Below, in pieces: positions 1-8,754 of a stretch of 64,000 bases of DNA. How positions within the stretch are numbered: position 1 is the first letter of the stretch; every line of letters starts with the position of its first letter. Both the position numbers and the translations under genes were made by a program. This DNA is from Pseudoduganella guangdongensis (lineage in GTDB: Bacteria > Pseudomonadota > Gammaproteobacteria > Burkholderiales > Burkholderiaceae_D), in assembly GCF_009857475.1 (NCBI RefSeq), contig NZ_WWCJ01000010.1, positions 186,001 to 250,000 on the forward strand. Direction: 5' to 3'. Below the pieces are notes generated by a model, which did no database searches, was not told the DNA's origin, and saw only the letters and a program-made list of their open reading frames with translations.

Positions 1-292
1 CCAGGCCCTGCGCGGCAATCTGCTCGATGCGCGACAAAGCCTGCTGCATGCCCTGCTCGATCACCGCCTGCAGGATGTCCTGCTTGGACTTGAAGTGATA
101 GAACCACGACCCCGCCTGCACCCCGGCGGCGGCGGCGATATCGCGCACCGTGGTGTTGTCAAAACCCCGTTCGCGGAACAACCTTGCCGAAACGGCAATA
201 AGCAGCGGCTTCAAGCTATCGGATTCGCCCCGGGCGGGACGGCCGCGGCGGCGCGGCGCGGCTGGCGGGGATGGGTCGGTGCGGGTACTCAT
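1..292 (-). CDS. TetR/AcrR family transcriptional regulator (N-terminal part, gene runs off the left edge)
   Basis: The first 97 or so codons of a DNA-binding repressor are present; the ligand-binding C-terminal domain lies outside the window. After a basic, proline-rich leader (residues 1-25, with RRRGRPARG) comes the TetR helix-turn-helix: [20 protein letters not shown], then the recognition-helix stretch [14 protein letters not shown]. The ATG at 292 is the only start that keeps the whole basic leader. It is divergent from valS, with only 55 bases between the two starts, so its promoter and that of valS share the same short stretch. The ligand and target genes cannot be told from this fragment. 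Confidence 0.85.
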   Translation of the reverse strand, partial: MSTRTDPSPPAAPRRRGRPARGESDSLKPLLIAVSARLFRERGFDNTTVRDIAAAAGVQAGSWFYHFKSKQDILQAVIEQGMQQALSRIEQIAAQGL

Positions 293-310
293 GTCCCTGG
301 CAATCTACCT

Positions 311-316
311 TATAAT
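311..316 (+). promoter_or_regulatory. Possible -10 box of the valS promoter
   Basis: A perfect TATAAT lies 32 bases upstream of the preferred valS start. No convincing -35 hexamer is visible at the right distance. If it is used, transcription starts near 323, downstream of the alternative ATG at 315, which favours the ATG at 348 as the translation start. Confidence 0.4.
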
Positions 317-347
317 GAAAGTTTTCGCCAAATTTACAGCCCAAATC

Positions 348-3143
348 ATGGAATTAGCCAAGTCTTTCGAGCCTGCCGACATTGAACAGTTCTGGCGCAG
401 CGAGTGGGAAAAGCGCGGTTACTACGCAGCCTCCCTCGACCTGAGCAAGCCGTCCTTCAGCATCCAGCTGCCGCCGCCGAACGTCACCGGCACGCTGCAC
501 ATGGGCCACGCCTTCAACCAGACCATCATGGATGGCCTGACCCGCTACCACCGCATGCTGGGCCACAACACCGCCTGGATCCCGGGCACCGACCACGCCG
601 GCATCGCCACCCAGATCGTGGTGGAGCGCCAGCTGGACGCGCAGAAGGTGTCGCGCCATGACCTGGGCCGCGAAAAATTCGTCGAAAAAGTCTGGGAGTG
701 GAAAGAGAAATCCGGCTCCACCATCACCGGCCAGATGCGCCGCATGGGCACCTCGCCCGACTGGAAGCGTGAATACTTCACCATGGACGCCGAACGCTCG
801 CAAGTGGTGAGCGAAGTGTTCGTGCGCCTGTTTGAACAAGGCCTGATCTACCGCGGCAAGCGCCTGGTCAACTGGGACCCGGTGCTGGGCACCGCCGTCT
901 CCGACCTGGAAGTGGTGTCGGAAGAAGAAGACGGCTCCATGTGGCACATCAAATACCCGCTGGCCGACGGCAGCGGCCACCTGGTGGTTGCCACCACCCG
1001 TCCTGAAACCATGCTGGGCGACGTCGCCGTGGCGGTGGACCCGACCGACGAGCGCTACACCGCGCTGGTGGGCAAGATGCTCAAGCTGCCGCTGGTCGGC
1101 CGCGAGATCCCGGTCATCGCCGACGAATACGTCGACAAGGAATTCGGCACCGGCTGCGTGAAGATCACCCCGGCGCACGACTTCAACGACTACGCCGTGG
1201 GCCAGCGCCACAAACTGGACATGCCGTCCATCCTGACCCTGGACGCCAAGATCAACGAGAACGGCCCTGCCGCCTACCAGGGCATGGACCGCTTCGCCGC
1301 CCGCAAGCAGATCGTGGCCGACCTGGACGCGCAAGGCTTCCTGGTGGAAGTCAAGCCGCACAAGCTGATGGTGCCGCGCGGCGACCGTACCGGCGTGGTG
1401 ATCGAACCGATGCTGACCGACCAGTGGTTCGTCGCCATGAGCAAGCCGGCGCCGGAAGGCACCTTCAACCCGGGCAAATCGATCACCGAAGTGGCGCTGG
1501 AAAAAGTCGCCAGCGGCGAGATCAAGTTCGTCCCTGAAAACTGGAGCACCACTTACAACCAGTGGCTGAACAACATCCAGGACTGGTGTATTTCGCGCCA
1601 GCTGTGGTGGGGCCACCAGATTCCGGCCTGGTACGACGAGCAAGGCAACGTCTACGTCGCCCGCAGCGAGGAAGACGCCAAGGCGCAAGCCGCAGCGCGC
1701 GGCGTGAGCGGCGCGCTGACCCGCGACAACGACGTGCTGGACACCTGGTTCTCGTCCGCGCTGGTGCCGTTCTCCACCCTCGGCTGGCCGAACGAAACGC
1801 CGGACCTGAAGGCCTTCCTGCCATCGTCGGTGTTGGTCACCGGTTTTGACATCATCTTCTTCTGGGTCGCGCGCATGGTCATCATGACCAGCCACTTCAC
1901 CAACAAGGTGCCGTTCAACACCGTGTACGTGCACGGCCTGGTGCGCGACTCGCAAGGCCAGAAGATGTCCAAGTCCAAGGGCAACACCCTGGACCCGATC
2001 GACCTGATCGACGGCATCGGCCTGGACGCCCTGGTCGCCAAGCGCACCACCGGCTTGATGAACCCGAAAGACGCGGCCAAGATCGAAAAGGCGACGCGCA
2101 AGGAATTCCCGGACGGCATCCCGGCCTACGGCACCGACGCCGTGCGCTTCACCATGGCGTCCTACGCCTCGCTGGGCCGCAACATCAACTTCGACCTGGG
2201 CCGCTGCGAAGGCTACCGCAACTTCGGCAACAAGCTGTGGAACGCCACCCGCTTTGTGCTGATGAACACCGAAGGCCACGACTGCTCCGCCAACGACGCC
2301 GACCTGTCGGCCGCCGACAAGTGGATCATCTCCGCCCTCAACCGCGCCGAACAGGAAGTGCATAAAGGCTTTGCCGACTACCGCTTCGACAATATCGCCT
2401 CCACCATCTACCAGTTCGTGTGGTACGAGTACTGCGACTGGTACCTGGAGCTGGCAAAAGTCCAGGTGCAGCAAGGCACCCCGGGCCAGCAGCAAGCCAC
2501 CCGCCACACCCTGCTGCGCGTGCTGGAAGTGATCCTGCGCATGGCGCATCCGATCATCCCGTTCGTCACCGAGCAGCTGTGGCAGACCGTTGCGCCGCTG
2601 GCCGGCAAAGGCGGCGCAGGCCAGTCCATCATGACCCAGCCTTACCCGCTGCCGAACGAAGCGGCCATCAGCGCCGACGCCGAAGCCTGGGTGGGCGAGC
2701 TGAAAGGCCTGACCGACGCCGCCCGCAACCTGCGCGGCGAAATGAAGCTGGCGCCGTCCGTGCGCGTGCCGCTGATCGTGGAAGCGAGCGGCGCCGACAA
2801 GGACAAGATGGCCGCCTTCGCGCCCTACATCCAGATGCTGGGCAAGCTGTCGGAAGTGCAGATCGTGGACGCGCTGCCGGAATCGCCGGCCGCCGTCTCC
2901 GTGGTCGGCACCACCAAGCTGATGCTGAAGGTCGAGATCGACGTCAAGGCCGAACGCGAGCGCCTGTCGAAAGAGATCGCCCGCCTGGAAGGCGAGATCG
3001 CCAAGGCCAACGGCAAGCTGTCCTCGGAGAGCTTCGTCGCCCGCGCCCCGGCCGCCGTGGTCGCGCAGGAAAAGGAACGCGTCGCCAACTTCGGCGCCAC
3101 CCTGGCCAAGATGCAGGAACAGCTGGCCAAGCTGCCCGCCTAA
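348..3143 (+). CDS. valS: Valine--tRNA ligase
   Basis: Charges tRNA-Val with valine in the cytoplasm (class Ia synthetase with editing domain). At 931 residues it is the normal bacterial length. The ATP-binding HIGH motif is HMGH at residues 51-54, inside [13 protein letters not shown]. The KMSKS loop is at 539-543. The CP1 editing insertion lies between them, and the C-terminal 65 residues are a charged valyl-tRNA-synthetase coiled-coil arm ([18 protein letters not shown]). The start at 348 (MELAKSFEP) matches the usual N-terminus of the family. An in-frame ATG at 315 would add 11 residues but overlaps the TATAAT box. It stands alone, followed by a large palindrome. Confidence 0.97.
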   Translation: MELAKSFEPADIEQFWRSEWEKRGYYAASLDLSKPSFSIQLPPPNVTGTLHMGHAFNQTIMDGLTRYHRMLGHNTAWIPGTDHAGIATQIVVERQLDAQKVSRHDLGREKFVEKVWEWKEKSGSTITGQMRRMGTSPDWKREYFTMDAERSQVVSEVFVRLFEQGLIYRGKRLVNWDPVLGTAVSDLEVVSEEEDGSMWHIKYPLADGSGHLVVATTRPETMLGDVAVAVDPTDERYTALVGKMLKLPLVGREIPVIADEYVDKEFGTGCVKITPAHDFNDYAVGQRHKLDMPSILTLDAKINENGPAAYQGMDRFAARKQIVADLDAQGFLVEVKPHKLMVPRGDRTGVVIEPMLTDQWFVAMSKPAPEGTFNPGKSITEVALEKVASGEIKFVPENWSTTYNQWLNNIQDWCISRQLWWGHQIPAWYDEQGNVYVARSEEDAKAQAAARGVSGALTRDNDVLDTWFSSALVPFSTLGWPNETPDLKAFLPSSVLVTGFDIIFFWVARMVIMTSHFTNKVPFNTVYVHGLVRDSQGQKMSKSKGNTLDPIDLIDGIGLDALVAKRTTGLMNPKDAAKIEKATRKEFPDGIPAYGTDAVRFTMASYASLGRNINFDLGRCEGYRNFGNKLWNATRFVLMNTEGHDCSANDADLSAADKWIISALNRAEQEVHKGFADYRFDNIASTIYQFVWYEYCDWYLELAKVQVQQGTPGQQQATRHTLLRVLEVILRMAHPIIPFVTEQLWQTVAPLAGKGGAGQSIMTQPYPLPNEAAISADAEAWVGELKGLTDAARNLRGEMKLAPSVRVPLIVEASGADKDKMAAFAPYIQMLGKLSEVQIVDALPESPAAVSVVGTTKLMLKVEIDVKAERERLSKEIARLEGEIAKANGKLSSESFVARAPAAVVAQEKERVANFGATLAKMQEQLAKLPA

Positions 3144-3153
3144 GCTCTTCCTC

Positions 3154-3213
3154 AAAAAATGGGGACGTACCCCTTTTTCGCTGCGCGAAAAATGGGGTAC
3201 GTCCCCATTTTTT
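3154..3213. repeat. REP-like intergenic palindrome downstream of valS
   Basis: Two arms of about 29 bases, each holding GGGGACGTACCCC flanked by A or T runs, are inverted copies differing at one base and separated by a few bases around GCTGCGC. As RNA this would be a long hairpin with a T run, so it could also end valS transcription. It resembles the other palindromes of this window at 3786, 31894 and 40700. Confidence 0.7.
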
Positions 3214-3324
3214 CGTCCCGGCGCTCAAATTAGAGGCAACCCTCAAAAAACGCATGACCGTGCGCTTTCGCGCTGGAAGCTGCGCTACACTGGTTCACCC
3301 TCAAACTAAAAAAGAGACACCCCT

Positions 3325-3774
3325 ATGCGCTTAACCCGCACAGTGGCGCTGGCCGCGGCAGCCTTGATGGCTGCCGCACCGGCTTTTGCCCAAGAATCCT
3401 CCCCGGTCGGCCTGTGGAAAAACATTGACGACGTGACCGGCAAACCAAAGGCCCTAATCCGCATCACCGAGGAAAACGGCGTGGTGCAGGGGAAAATCGA
3501 AAAACTGTTCCGCGCCGCTGGCGAAGAGCAAAACCCTGTGTGCGATAAGTGCACCGATGCGCGTAAGAACCAGCCGATTATCGGCATGGTGTTCATGAGC
3601 GGACTGAAAAAGGACGGTAAGGAGTATGCCGGCGGCGAGATTCTCGATCCGGATAACGGCAAGGTCTATAAGAGCAAGCTGAAACTGGCGGATGGCGGCA
3701 AGAAGCTGGAGGTGCGCGGGTATATTGGCGTGCCGTTGCTGGGTCGTTCGCAGACTTGGGTAAGGCAGGATTAA
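3325..3774 (+). CDS. DUF2147 family secreted protein
   Basis: A 149-residue protein with a clear Sec signal peptide (hydrophobic residues 5-22, cleavage after AFA). The mature part opens with SPVGLWKNIDDVTGKPKALI, the typical DUF2147 start, and ends with the conserved GVPLLGRSQTW segment. Members are small periplasmic or surface beta-rich proteins of unknown function. It carries a C-x-x-C pair (CDKC, near residue 74). It is followed by a palindrome and a bidirectional terminator, so it is a single-gene unit. Confidence 0.85.
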   Translation: MRLTRTVALAAAALMAAAPAFAQESSPVGLWKNIDDVTGKPKALIRITEENGVVQGKIEKLFRAAGEEQNPVCDKCTDARKNQPIIGMVFMSGLKKDGKEYAGGEILDPDNGKVYKSKLKLADGGKKLEVRGYIGVPLLGRSQTWVRQD

Positions 3775-3785
3775 ACCGGTACCCC

Positions 3786-3812
3786 GGTGTCTGACCCGCA
3801 GGGTCAGACACC
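3786..3812. repeat. REP-like palindrome
   Basis: Perfect 12-base inverted repeat GGTGTCTGACCC / GGGTCAGACACC around a GCA loop. It has the same core word (GGGTCAGAC) as the element at 40700 and lies in the convergent gap between the DUF2147 and RND genes. Confidence 0.7.
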
Positions 3813-3825
3813 CTCCCCCCAAAAA

Positions 3826-3853
3826 AACGCGGCGCCTTTTCAGGCGCCGCGTT
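3826..3853. terminator. Bidirectional intrinsic terminator
   Basis: Stem AACGCGGCGCC / GGCGCCGCGTT (11 base pairs) with a short loop, preceded by an A run and followed by a T run, between two convergent genes. It should stop the DUF2147 transcript and the long operon coming from the right. Confidence 0.85.
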
Positions 3854-3858
3854 TCTTT

Positions 3859-6228
3859 TTAGGCCGCCTTTTTCTGCGGCAGCAGCAGCGAGGCCAGGGC
3901 CGGGATCATGATGATCGCGCCCACCATATTCCACAGGAACATGAACATCAGCAGCAGGCCCATGTCGGCCTGGAATTTGATGTCGGACCAGACCCAGGTC
4001 AGCACGCCCAGCGCCAGCGTCACGCCAGTCAGGGCCACGGCAACGCCGGTGGTCTTCAGCGTTTCGAAGTAGGCTTCCTTCAACGCCATGCCGCGATCCA
4101 GGAAGCATTGCAGGCGGTTGTAGATATAGATGCCATAGTCGACACCGATACCGATACCGAGCGCAATCACCGGCAGGGTCGCCACCTTCACGCCCAGCCC
4201 CAGCTGGGCCATGATGGCTTCGCACAGCGCGGAGGTGATGTACAGCGGCACCATGATGCAGATGGTCACGCGCAGCGAGCGGAATTCCCACCACACCAGC
4301 AGCGCCACAATCGCGTACACCAGCGCCAGCATCATCGGTTCGGCCTGTTTGATGACGATGTTGGTGGCCGCTTCGATGCCCGAGTTGCCGGCTGCCAGGA
4401 TGAACTCCGCCTGCGGCGTGTTGTTTTCCTTGGCGAAGGCTTGCGCCGCCTGCACCACGCGGGTCAAGGTGTCGGCCTTGTGGTCGGTCAGGAACAGCAG
4501 CACCGGCAGCATCGAGCAGTCGTTGCTATACAGCTCGGACGGGATCATGCGCTGCGCCGAGTTCGACACGAAGCGGTTGCGCGACAGCGCCTGCCATTTC
4601 AGGCTGCCGCCGTTGACGTTGGCGATGATGCGCTTCTGGATGGTGAACAGCGAGGTGCTGGACTCCACCCCCGGCACGTTCTCCATCTCCCACTGGAAGC
4701 GGTCCACCACTTCCGCCGTCGGATAGGCGCCGCACTCGCCGGCCGGCGTCTTCACCATCACCACGAACACGTCCGAGCTGGTCGAGTAGTGGCTGGTGAT
4801 GTAGGCGTTGTCGCGGTTATAGCGCGAGTCGGCGCGCAGTTCCGGCGCGCCCGGATCGAGGTCGCCGATCTTCAGGTCGCGGTTCAGGGCGAAGGCGGTG
4901 GCGAACACCGCCAGCGCGCCCAGCACCGCGAACTTGGCGAACTTCGGCTCGGCAAAGCGCGACAGCATGCGCATGACGCGGTGGTCGCTCTGCGCCTTCT
5001 TGGCCTGGTGCCGCAGGCAGGCGTCGGTCACGCCCACGTACGACATCAGGATCGGCAGCAGAAACATCTTGGTCAGCACGATCACCGCCACGCCGACCGA
5101 GGCCGAAATGGCCAGCTCGCGGATCACGCCGATCTCGATCACCAGCAGGGTCGAGAAACCGACCGCGTCGCACAACAGCGCGATGGTGCCCGGGATGAAC
5201 AGCTGGCGGAAGGTCAGCTTGGCGGTCTCCATGTCGGACTTGCCGGACAGGCGCTCGGCGGCCATGGTGTTGATGTTCTGCACCGCGTGCGAGACGCCGA
5301 TGGCGAAGGTCAGGAACGGCACCAGGATCGAGTACGGGTCCAGGCCAAAGCCCAGCAGGCGCACGATGCCGAGCTGCCAGATCACCGCCAGCGAGCAGCA
5401 GAACACCGTCACCAGTGTCGATTTCCAGCAGCGCGAGTACCACAGCAGCAGCACCACGGTCATGACGAAGGTGATGGCGAAGAACATGCCGATCGCCTTG
5501 GCGCCGTGGATCAGGTCACCCACCACCTTGGCAAAGCCGACGATGTGGATCTTCACGCCCTGCGCCTCGTACTTGTCGCGCACCAGCTTCTCCAGGCGCT
5601 CGGAGAACTCGCCGTAATCGAGCTTGGTGCCCTTGTCCGGGTCGATCTCCAAGAGCGGCACCTGGACGATGGTGGACTTCTGGTCCGCCGCCACCAGGCT
5701 GCCGATGCGGCCCGAACGGGCGATGTTGGCGCGCACCTCGTCCAGCATGGCCGGCGAGCCGTCGAAGCCCTGCGGGATGATCTGGCCGCTGTTCAGGCCC
5801 GTCTCGGTCACCTCCATCCACTGCACGTTCGGGGTCCACAGCGACTTCAGGTTGCCGCGGTCCACGCCCGGGATGTAGAACACCTCGTCGGTCACCGCCT
5901 TCAGCGTGTCCAGGTACTCTTTCGAGTAGATGTCGCCATTCTTCGCCTCCACCGCGATACGGATATTGTTGCCCAGCGGGCGCAACTCGTTCTCGTATTT
6001 CAGGTAGTTGGCGATGAAGGGATGGGTCGCCGGCACCATCTTCTGGAAGCTGGCGTCCGGCTTCAGGAGCGCCGCCTGCCAGGCAAAGACCGCCGAGACG
6101 ACCAGGAAGGCGATCATGATGATAAAGCGGTACTGGAACAGGCGCGGCTCCAGCCAATGCTCGATCGAGGTGAAGCGCTGGTGGCCCTCCTCCGCTATCT
6201 TGCAGGTTTTGTCGTTCTCGCGGGTCAT
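3859..6228 (-). CDS. RND superfamily (MMPL-type) transporter
   Basis: Inner-membrane, proton-driven transporter of 789 residues. A first membrane helix (about residues 35-52) is followed by a large periplasmic domain, a block of five or six helices near 250-420, a second periplasmic domain, and a final block of helices from about 640. This is the two-fold RND/MMPL layout, and both halves show it (for instance VIALGIGIGVDYGIYIYNRL in the second). It is the last gene of the operon and its ATG overlaps the stop of the YCF48-like gene (ATGA). No adaptor of the tripartite drug-pump kind is nearby. The DUF1302, DUF1329 and YCF48 partners instead suggest movement of a lipid-like compound across the envelope. 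Substrate and direction are unknown. Confidence 0.88.
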   Translation of the reverse strand: MTRENDKTCKIAEEGHQRFTSIEHWLEPRLFQYRFIIMIAFLVVSAVFAWQAALLKPDASFQKMVPATHPFIANYLKYENELRPLGNNIRIAVEAKNGDIYSKEYLDTLKAVTDEVFYIPGVDRGNLKSLWTPNVQWMEVTETGLNSGQIIPQGFDGSPAMLDEVRANIARSGRIGSLVAADQKSTIVQVPLLEIDPDKGTKLDYGEFSERLEKLVRDKYEAQGVKIHIVGFAKVVGDLIHGAKAIGMFFAITFVMTVVLLLWYSRCWKSTLVTVFCCSLAVIWQLGIVRLLGFGLDPYSILVPFLTFAIGVSHAVQNINTMAAERLSGKSDMETAKLTFRQLFIPGTIALLCDAVGFSTLLVIEIGVIRELAISASVGVAVIVLTKMFLLPILMSYVGVTDACLRHQAKKAQSDHRVMRMLSRFAEPKFAKFAVLGALAVFATAFALNRDLKIGDLDPGAPELRADSRYNRDNAYITSHYSTSSDVFVVMVKTPAGECGAYPTAEVVDRFQWEMENVPGVESSTSLFTIQKRIIANVNGGSLKWQALSRNRFVSNSAQRMIPSELYSNDCSMLPVLLFLTDHKADTLTRVVQAAQAFAKENNTPQAEFILAAGNSGIEAATNIVIKQAEPMMLALVYAIVALLVWWEFRSLRVTICIMVPLYITSALCEAIMAQLGLGVKVATLPVIALGIGIGVDYGIYIYNRLQCFLDRGMALKEAYFETLKTTGVAVALTGVTLALGVLTWVWSDIKFQADMGLLLMFMFLWNMVGAIIMIPALASLLLPQKKAA

Positions 6229-7307
6229 TGCGCGCCCTCCAGTTTGGCCGCGCGCACGCCGCCCACGCCCGACAGCAGCACCGTGCCGTTCAGGGCCAGC
6301 ATGCCGGCCGTGGCCACGGCGTCGCCCTGGCGCACCAGGCGGAAGCTGGCGCCGTCGTCGTCGCTTTGCAGCAGCGCGCCGTCCTGCGCCGCCAGCACGA
6401 TGGAAGTGCCGCGCAGAGCGCCGCCCACCAGGCTCTTCTTCGTCACCGCCGGCGTTTCGCGCCAGGTGGCGCCGCCGTCTTCGCTGCGGAACACGTGGCC
6501 GCCAAAGCCGTAGGCCAGCATGCTGCGGCCGGTGAAGAGGATGCCGTACAGCTGGCCGCTGTAACCGGTTTCAATGCGCTGCCAGGCGTTGCCGCCGTCC
6601 AGTGAACGGTAGATGTAGCCGCCCTCGCCGGCAATGGCCAGCAGGTTGCCCGGGCCGCCCGCAATGGCGTTGTAGTGCAGGCCTTCCGGGTTCGGCAGGC
6701 CGGCGCCCATGGATGTCCAGTTGATGCCGCCGTCCGTGGTACGGAAGGCCTGGCCGTATGCGCCCACCGCGTAGCCGGTCTTGGCATCGCGGAACCATAC
6801 GCCCAGCAAGGGGCGCGACGGACCGAATTTGGCCGCCGCTTCGATATCACCGAGCGCGTTCTCGGCGTCCATCAGCGTGTCGCCGCCGGCCGCCTGCGCC
6901 TTCGCCACCGCTGCCTTGGCGTCCGCCAGCATCAGGGTGTTTGCTTTGTTGCCGTCAAAGCGGGTCGTCCACTGCGCCCCGCCGTCATTGGTGGAAAGAA
7001 TCACGCCATCGTGGCCGACGGCCCAGCCGTCACGCCCGTTGGCAAACGTCACATCGGTCAGCGTGACCGACACCGGCACCTTGGCCTGGGCCCAGGCCGC
7101 CTTCTCGTTACCGTCGCGCACCAGGATGATGCCGCGCTCGCCGACGGCCACCGTGCGCTGGCCGGCCAGCGCCATCGCCGTCAGCATCGCCTTCGGCGCG
7201 CGCGCCGACATGCGGGCCGGCGTCTGCAGCGGGTCGCGCGCCACGGCCGGCAAAACCACCAGCGCGCCCAGCAAGGCGGCACCGGCTTGTATCAGAACTT
7301 TATTCAT
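6225..7307 (-). CDS. YCF48/BNR-repeat periplasmic protein
   Basis: A 360-residue protein with a signal peptide (residues 1-23, ending AVA) and a chain of beta-propeller repeats bearing the BNR signature: STNDGGAQWTTRF, RTTDGGINWTSMG, RSLDGGNAWQRIE, RSEDGGATWRETP. It resembles the plant and cyanobacterial photosystem II assembly factor YCF48 in fold only. In non-photosynthetic proteobacteria, proteins of this type occur beside DUF1302, DUF1329 and RND genes, as here. Start chosen at the ATG at 307 within the 7 kb stretch (7307), preceded by AGGAAGAGC; an upstream in-frame start would place a terminator hairpin in the coding region. Probably a periplasmic partner of the RND pump. Confidence 0.85.
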   Translation of the reverse strand: MNKVLIQAGAALLGALVVLPAVARDPLQTPARMSARAPKAMLTAMALAGQRTVAVGERGIILVRDGNEKAAWAQAKVPVSVTLTDVTFANGRDGWAVGHDGVILSTNDGGAQWTTRFDGNKANTLMLADAKAAVAKAQAAGGDTLMDAENALGDIEAAAKFGPSRPLLGVWFRDAKTGYAVGAYGQAFRTTDGGINWTSMGAGLPNPEGLHYNAIAGGPGNLLAIAGEGGYIYRSLDGGNAWQRIETGYSGQLYGILFTGRSMLAYGFGGHVFRSEDGGATWRETPAVTKKSLVGGALRGTSIVLAAQDGALLQSDDDGASFRLVRQGDAVATAGMLALNGTVLLSGVGGVRAAKLEGAQ

Positions 7308-7319
7308 GCTCTTCCTGCG

Positions 7320-7357
7320 AAAAAAAGGGCGCACAGCCTGGTCAAAGACGTGCGCCC
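7320..7357 (-). terminator. Intrinsic terminator inside the operon, between the DUF1329 and YCF48 genes
   Basis: On the minus strand GGGCGCAC, a 15-base loop, GTGCGCCC and then seven T. It has the full form of an intrinsic terminator, and the T run ends a few bases before the ribosome binding site of the YCF48 gene. It should lower expression of the two last genes relative to the first four. Confidence 0.75.
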
Positions 7358-7389
7358 AAAGAGACACCCCCAAACCCGCTACACCGCTC

Positions 7390-8733
7390 TTAGTTGGAAG
7401 AGCGGCGCAGCGTATCTGGCGTGAAGTTCGACGGGTCGAGCTTCACGCCAAATTTCATCGGCTTCTCCTGGTTGGAGATGCCGGACAGCAGGTAGCGGCG
7501 GGCCTGCAGGTCATAGAACACTTCGTTGGCGAAGTAATGGGCTTGCGCGTCGTAGTACTGGATGCCGCCGATTTCGTGCACGCGCCACAGTTCGCCGCGG
7601 CCGTCATAGGCATCGGTGTGGGCAACCTGCCAGCTGTCCTCGTCCACGTAGAACACGCGCTTGGCGTAGATGTGGCGCTTGTCCTTTTTCAGGGTCGCTT
7701 CCACCACCCACACGCGGTGCAGTTCATAGCGCACCAGGTCCTGGTTCATGTGGCCGGGGCGCACGATGTCGGCGTACTTGTTGGCCTTGTTGGTCAGCTT
7801 GTAGTTGTTGTAGGAGATCAGCATCTCCTTCTTGCCCACCAGCTTCCAGTCGTAGCGGTCCGGCGCGCCGTTGAAACCGTCGTAGTCGTCGGTGGTGCGC
7901 AGGCCGTCCGAGCCCTGGCCCGGCGAGTCATACGCCACGTTCGGCGCGCGCAGCACGCGGCGCTGGCCTGGGTTGTAGGTCCACGCCAGGCGCGATTCCT
8001 TGACCTGGTCCAGCGGATCGACCACCAGCAGGGCGTCGCCCGCCACCGACGATGGGCCGGTCAGGGTCGCCATGTAGTACAGCAGGCGGTTCGGCTCGGG
8101 ATTGGCCATGCCCTGCGCAAAGGCGACCTTCTCGGTCCGGGTCACCGGCGTGAAGGCGCCGTTGGTCTGCACCGGGAATTCGGCGGTGTGGCGCTCGATG
8201 GTGCCGCCGCGATAGCGCATCAGGTGGTTCCAGATCACCTCGACGCCGGTTTTCGGGATCGGGAACGGCACGGTGGTGCGGGCGATGCCGGTCACGCCGT
8301 TGCCGCCGCCGGTCAGCTCGGCCTTGGACGCTTCGCTCTTGACGGTGTCGTACACGTTCTGCGGATAGCCGGCAGTACGGTAGGTCTTGTAGACATTCAT
8401 CTTGTAGCTGGGATAGCGCTTCAGCATTTCCATCTGGCCCGGGGTCAGCACGTCCTTGTACTTGTCCATATTGGCCGCGGTGATGGTGTACAGCGGCGCT
8501 TCGTTCGGCAGCGGGTCGAGGTAGCCGTTCTTGGCGTCGAAGCCGGCCGGCGCCTTGGTGATGCCGCCGGTCCAGGCCGGGATGGTGCCGGCCTTGTTGC
8601 CTTCCTTCTCGGCGCCGACCGGGGTCAGGTCCTTGCCCAGGCGGTCCACTTCGGCCTGCGACAGGCCGGCCATGGCGCTGCCGGCGATGCACGCCAGCGC
8701 AGCGGCCAGCAAGCTTTGCTTCATCATTTTCAT
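7390..8733 (-). CDS. DUF1329 family periplasmic protein (LolA/LolB-like fold expected)
   Basis: A 447-residue protein with a signal peptide (residues 1-22, cleavage after AMA). Mature-chain features typical of DUF1329 are an N-terminal LGKDLTPVGAEKEGN segment, the PAWTGGI motif, and the C-terminal DSWQVAHTDAYDGRGELWRV region. The family is related in fold to lipoprotein-sorting proteins that hold a lipid chain in a half-barrel, so a role in ferrying a hydrophobic ligand through the periplasm is plausible but unproven. It lies 21 bases downstream of the DUF1302 gene, its usual partner, and is followed by an intra-operon terminator. Confidence 0.88.
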   Translation of the reverse strand: MKMMKQSLLAAALACIAGSAMAGLSQAEVDRLGKDLTPVGAEKEGNKAGTIPAWTGGITKAPAGFDAKNGYLDPLPNEAPLYTITAANMDKYKDVLTPGQMEMLKRYPSYKMNVYKTYRTAGYPQNVYDTVKSEASKAELTGGGNGVTGIARTTVPFPIPKTGVEVIWNHLMRYRGGTIERHTAEFPVQTNGAFTPVTRTEKVAFAQGMANPEPNRLLYYMATLTGPSSVAGDALLVVDPLDQVKESRLAWTYNPGQRRVLRAPNVAYDSPGQGSDGLRTTDDYDGFNGAPDRYDWKLVGKKEMLISYNNYKLTNKANKYADIVRPGHMNQDLVRYELHRVWVVEATLKKDKRHIYAKRVFYVDEDSWQVAHTDAYDGRGELWRVHEIGGIQYYDAQAHYFANEVFYDLQARRYLLSGISNQEKPMKFGVKLDPSNFTPDTLRRSSN

Positions 8734-8754
8734 GCAGTGTCTCCTATGTCTCTG

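Noticed and set aside
354..3155. Long minus-strand frame opposite valS
   Set aside because: valS is certain by its motifs and length, and the antisense frame has the low-complexity look of a shadow.
3787..6513. Long plus-strand frame opposite the RND transporter
   Set aside because: His/Arg/Gln-rich shadow without motifs; it also runs through the REP-like palindrome and the terminator at 3826.
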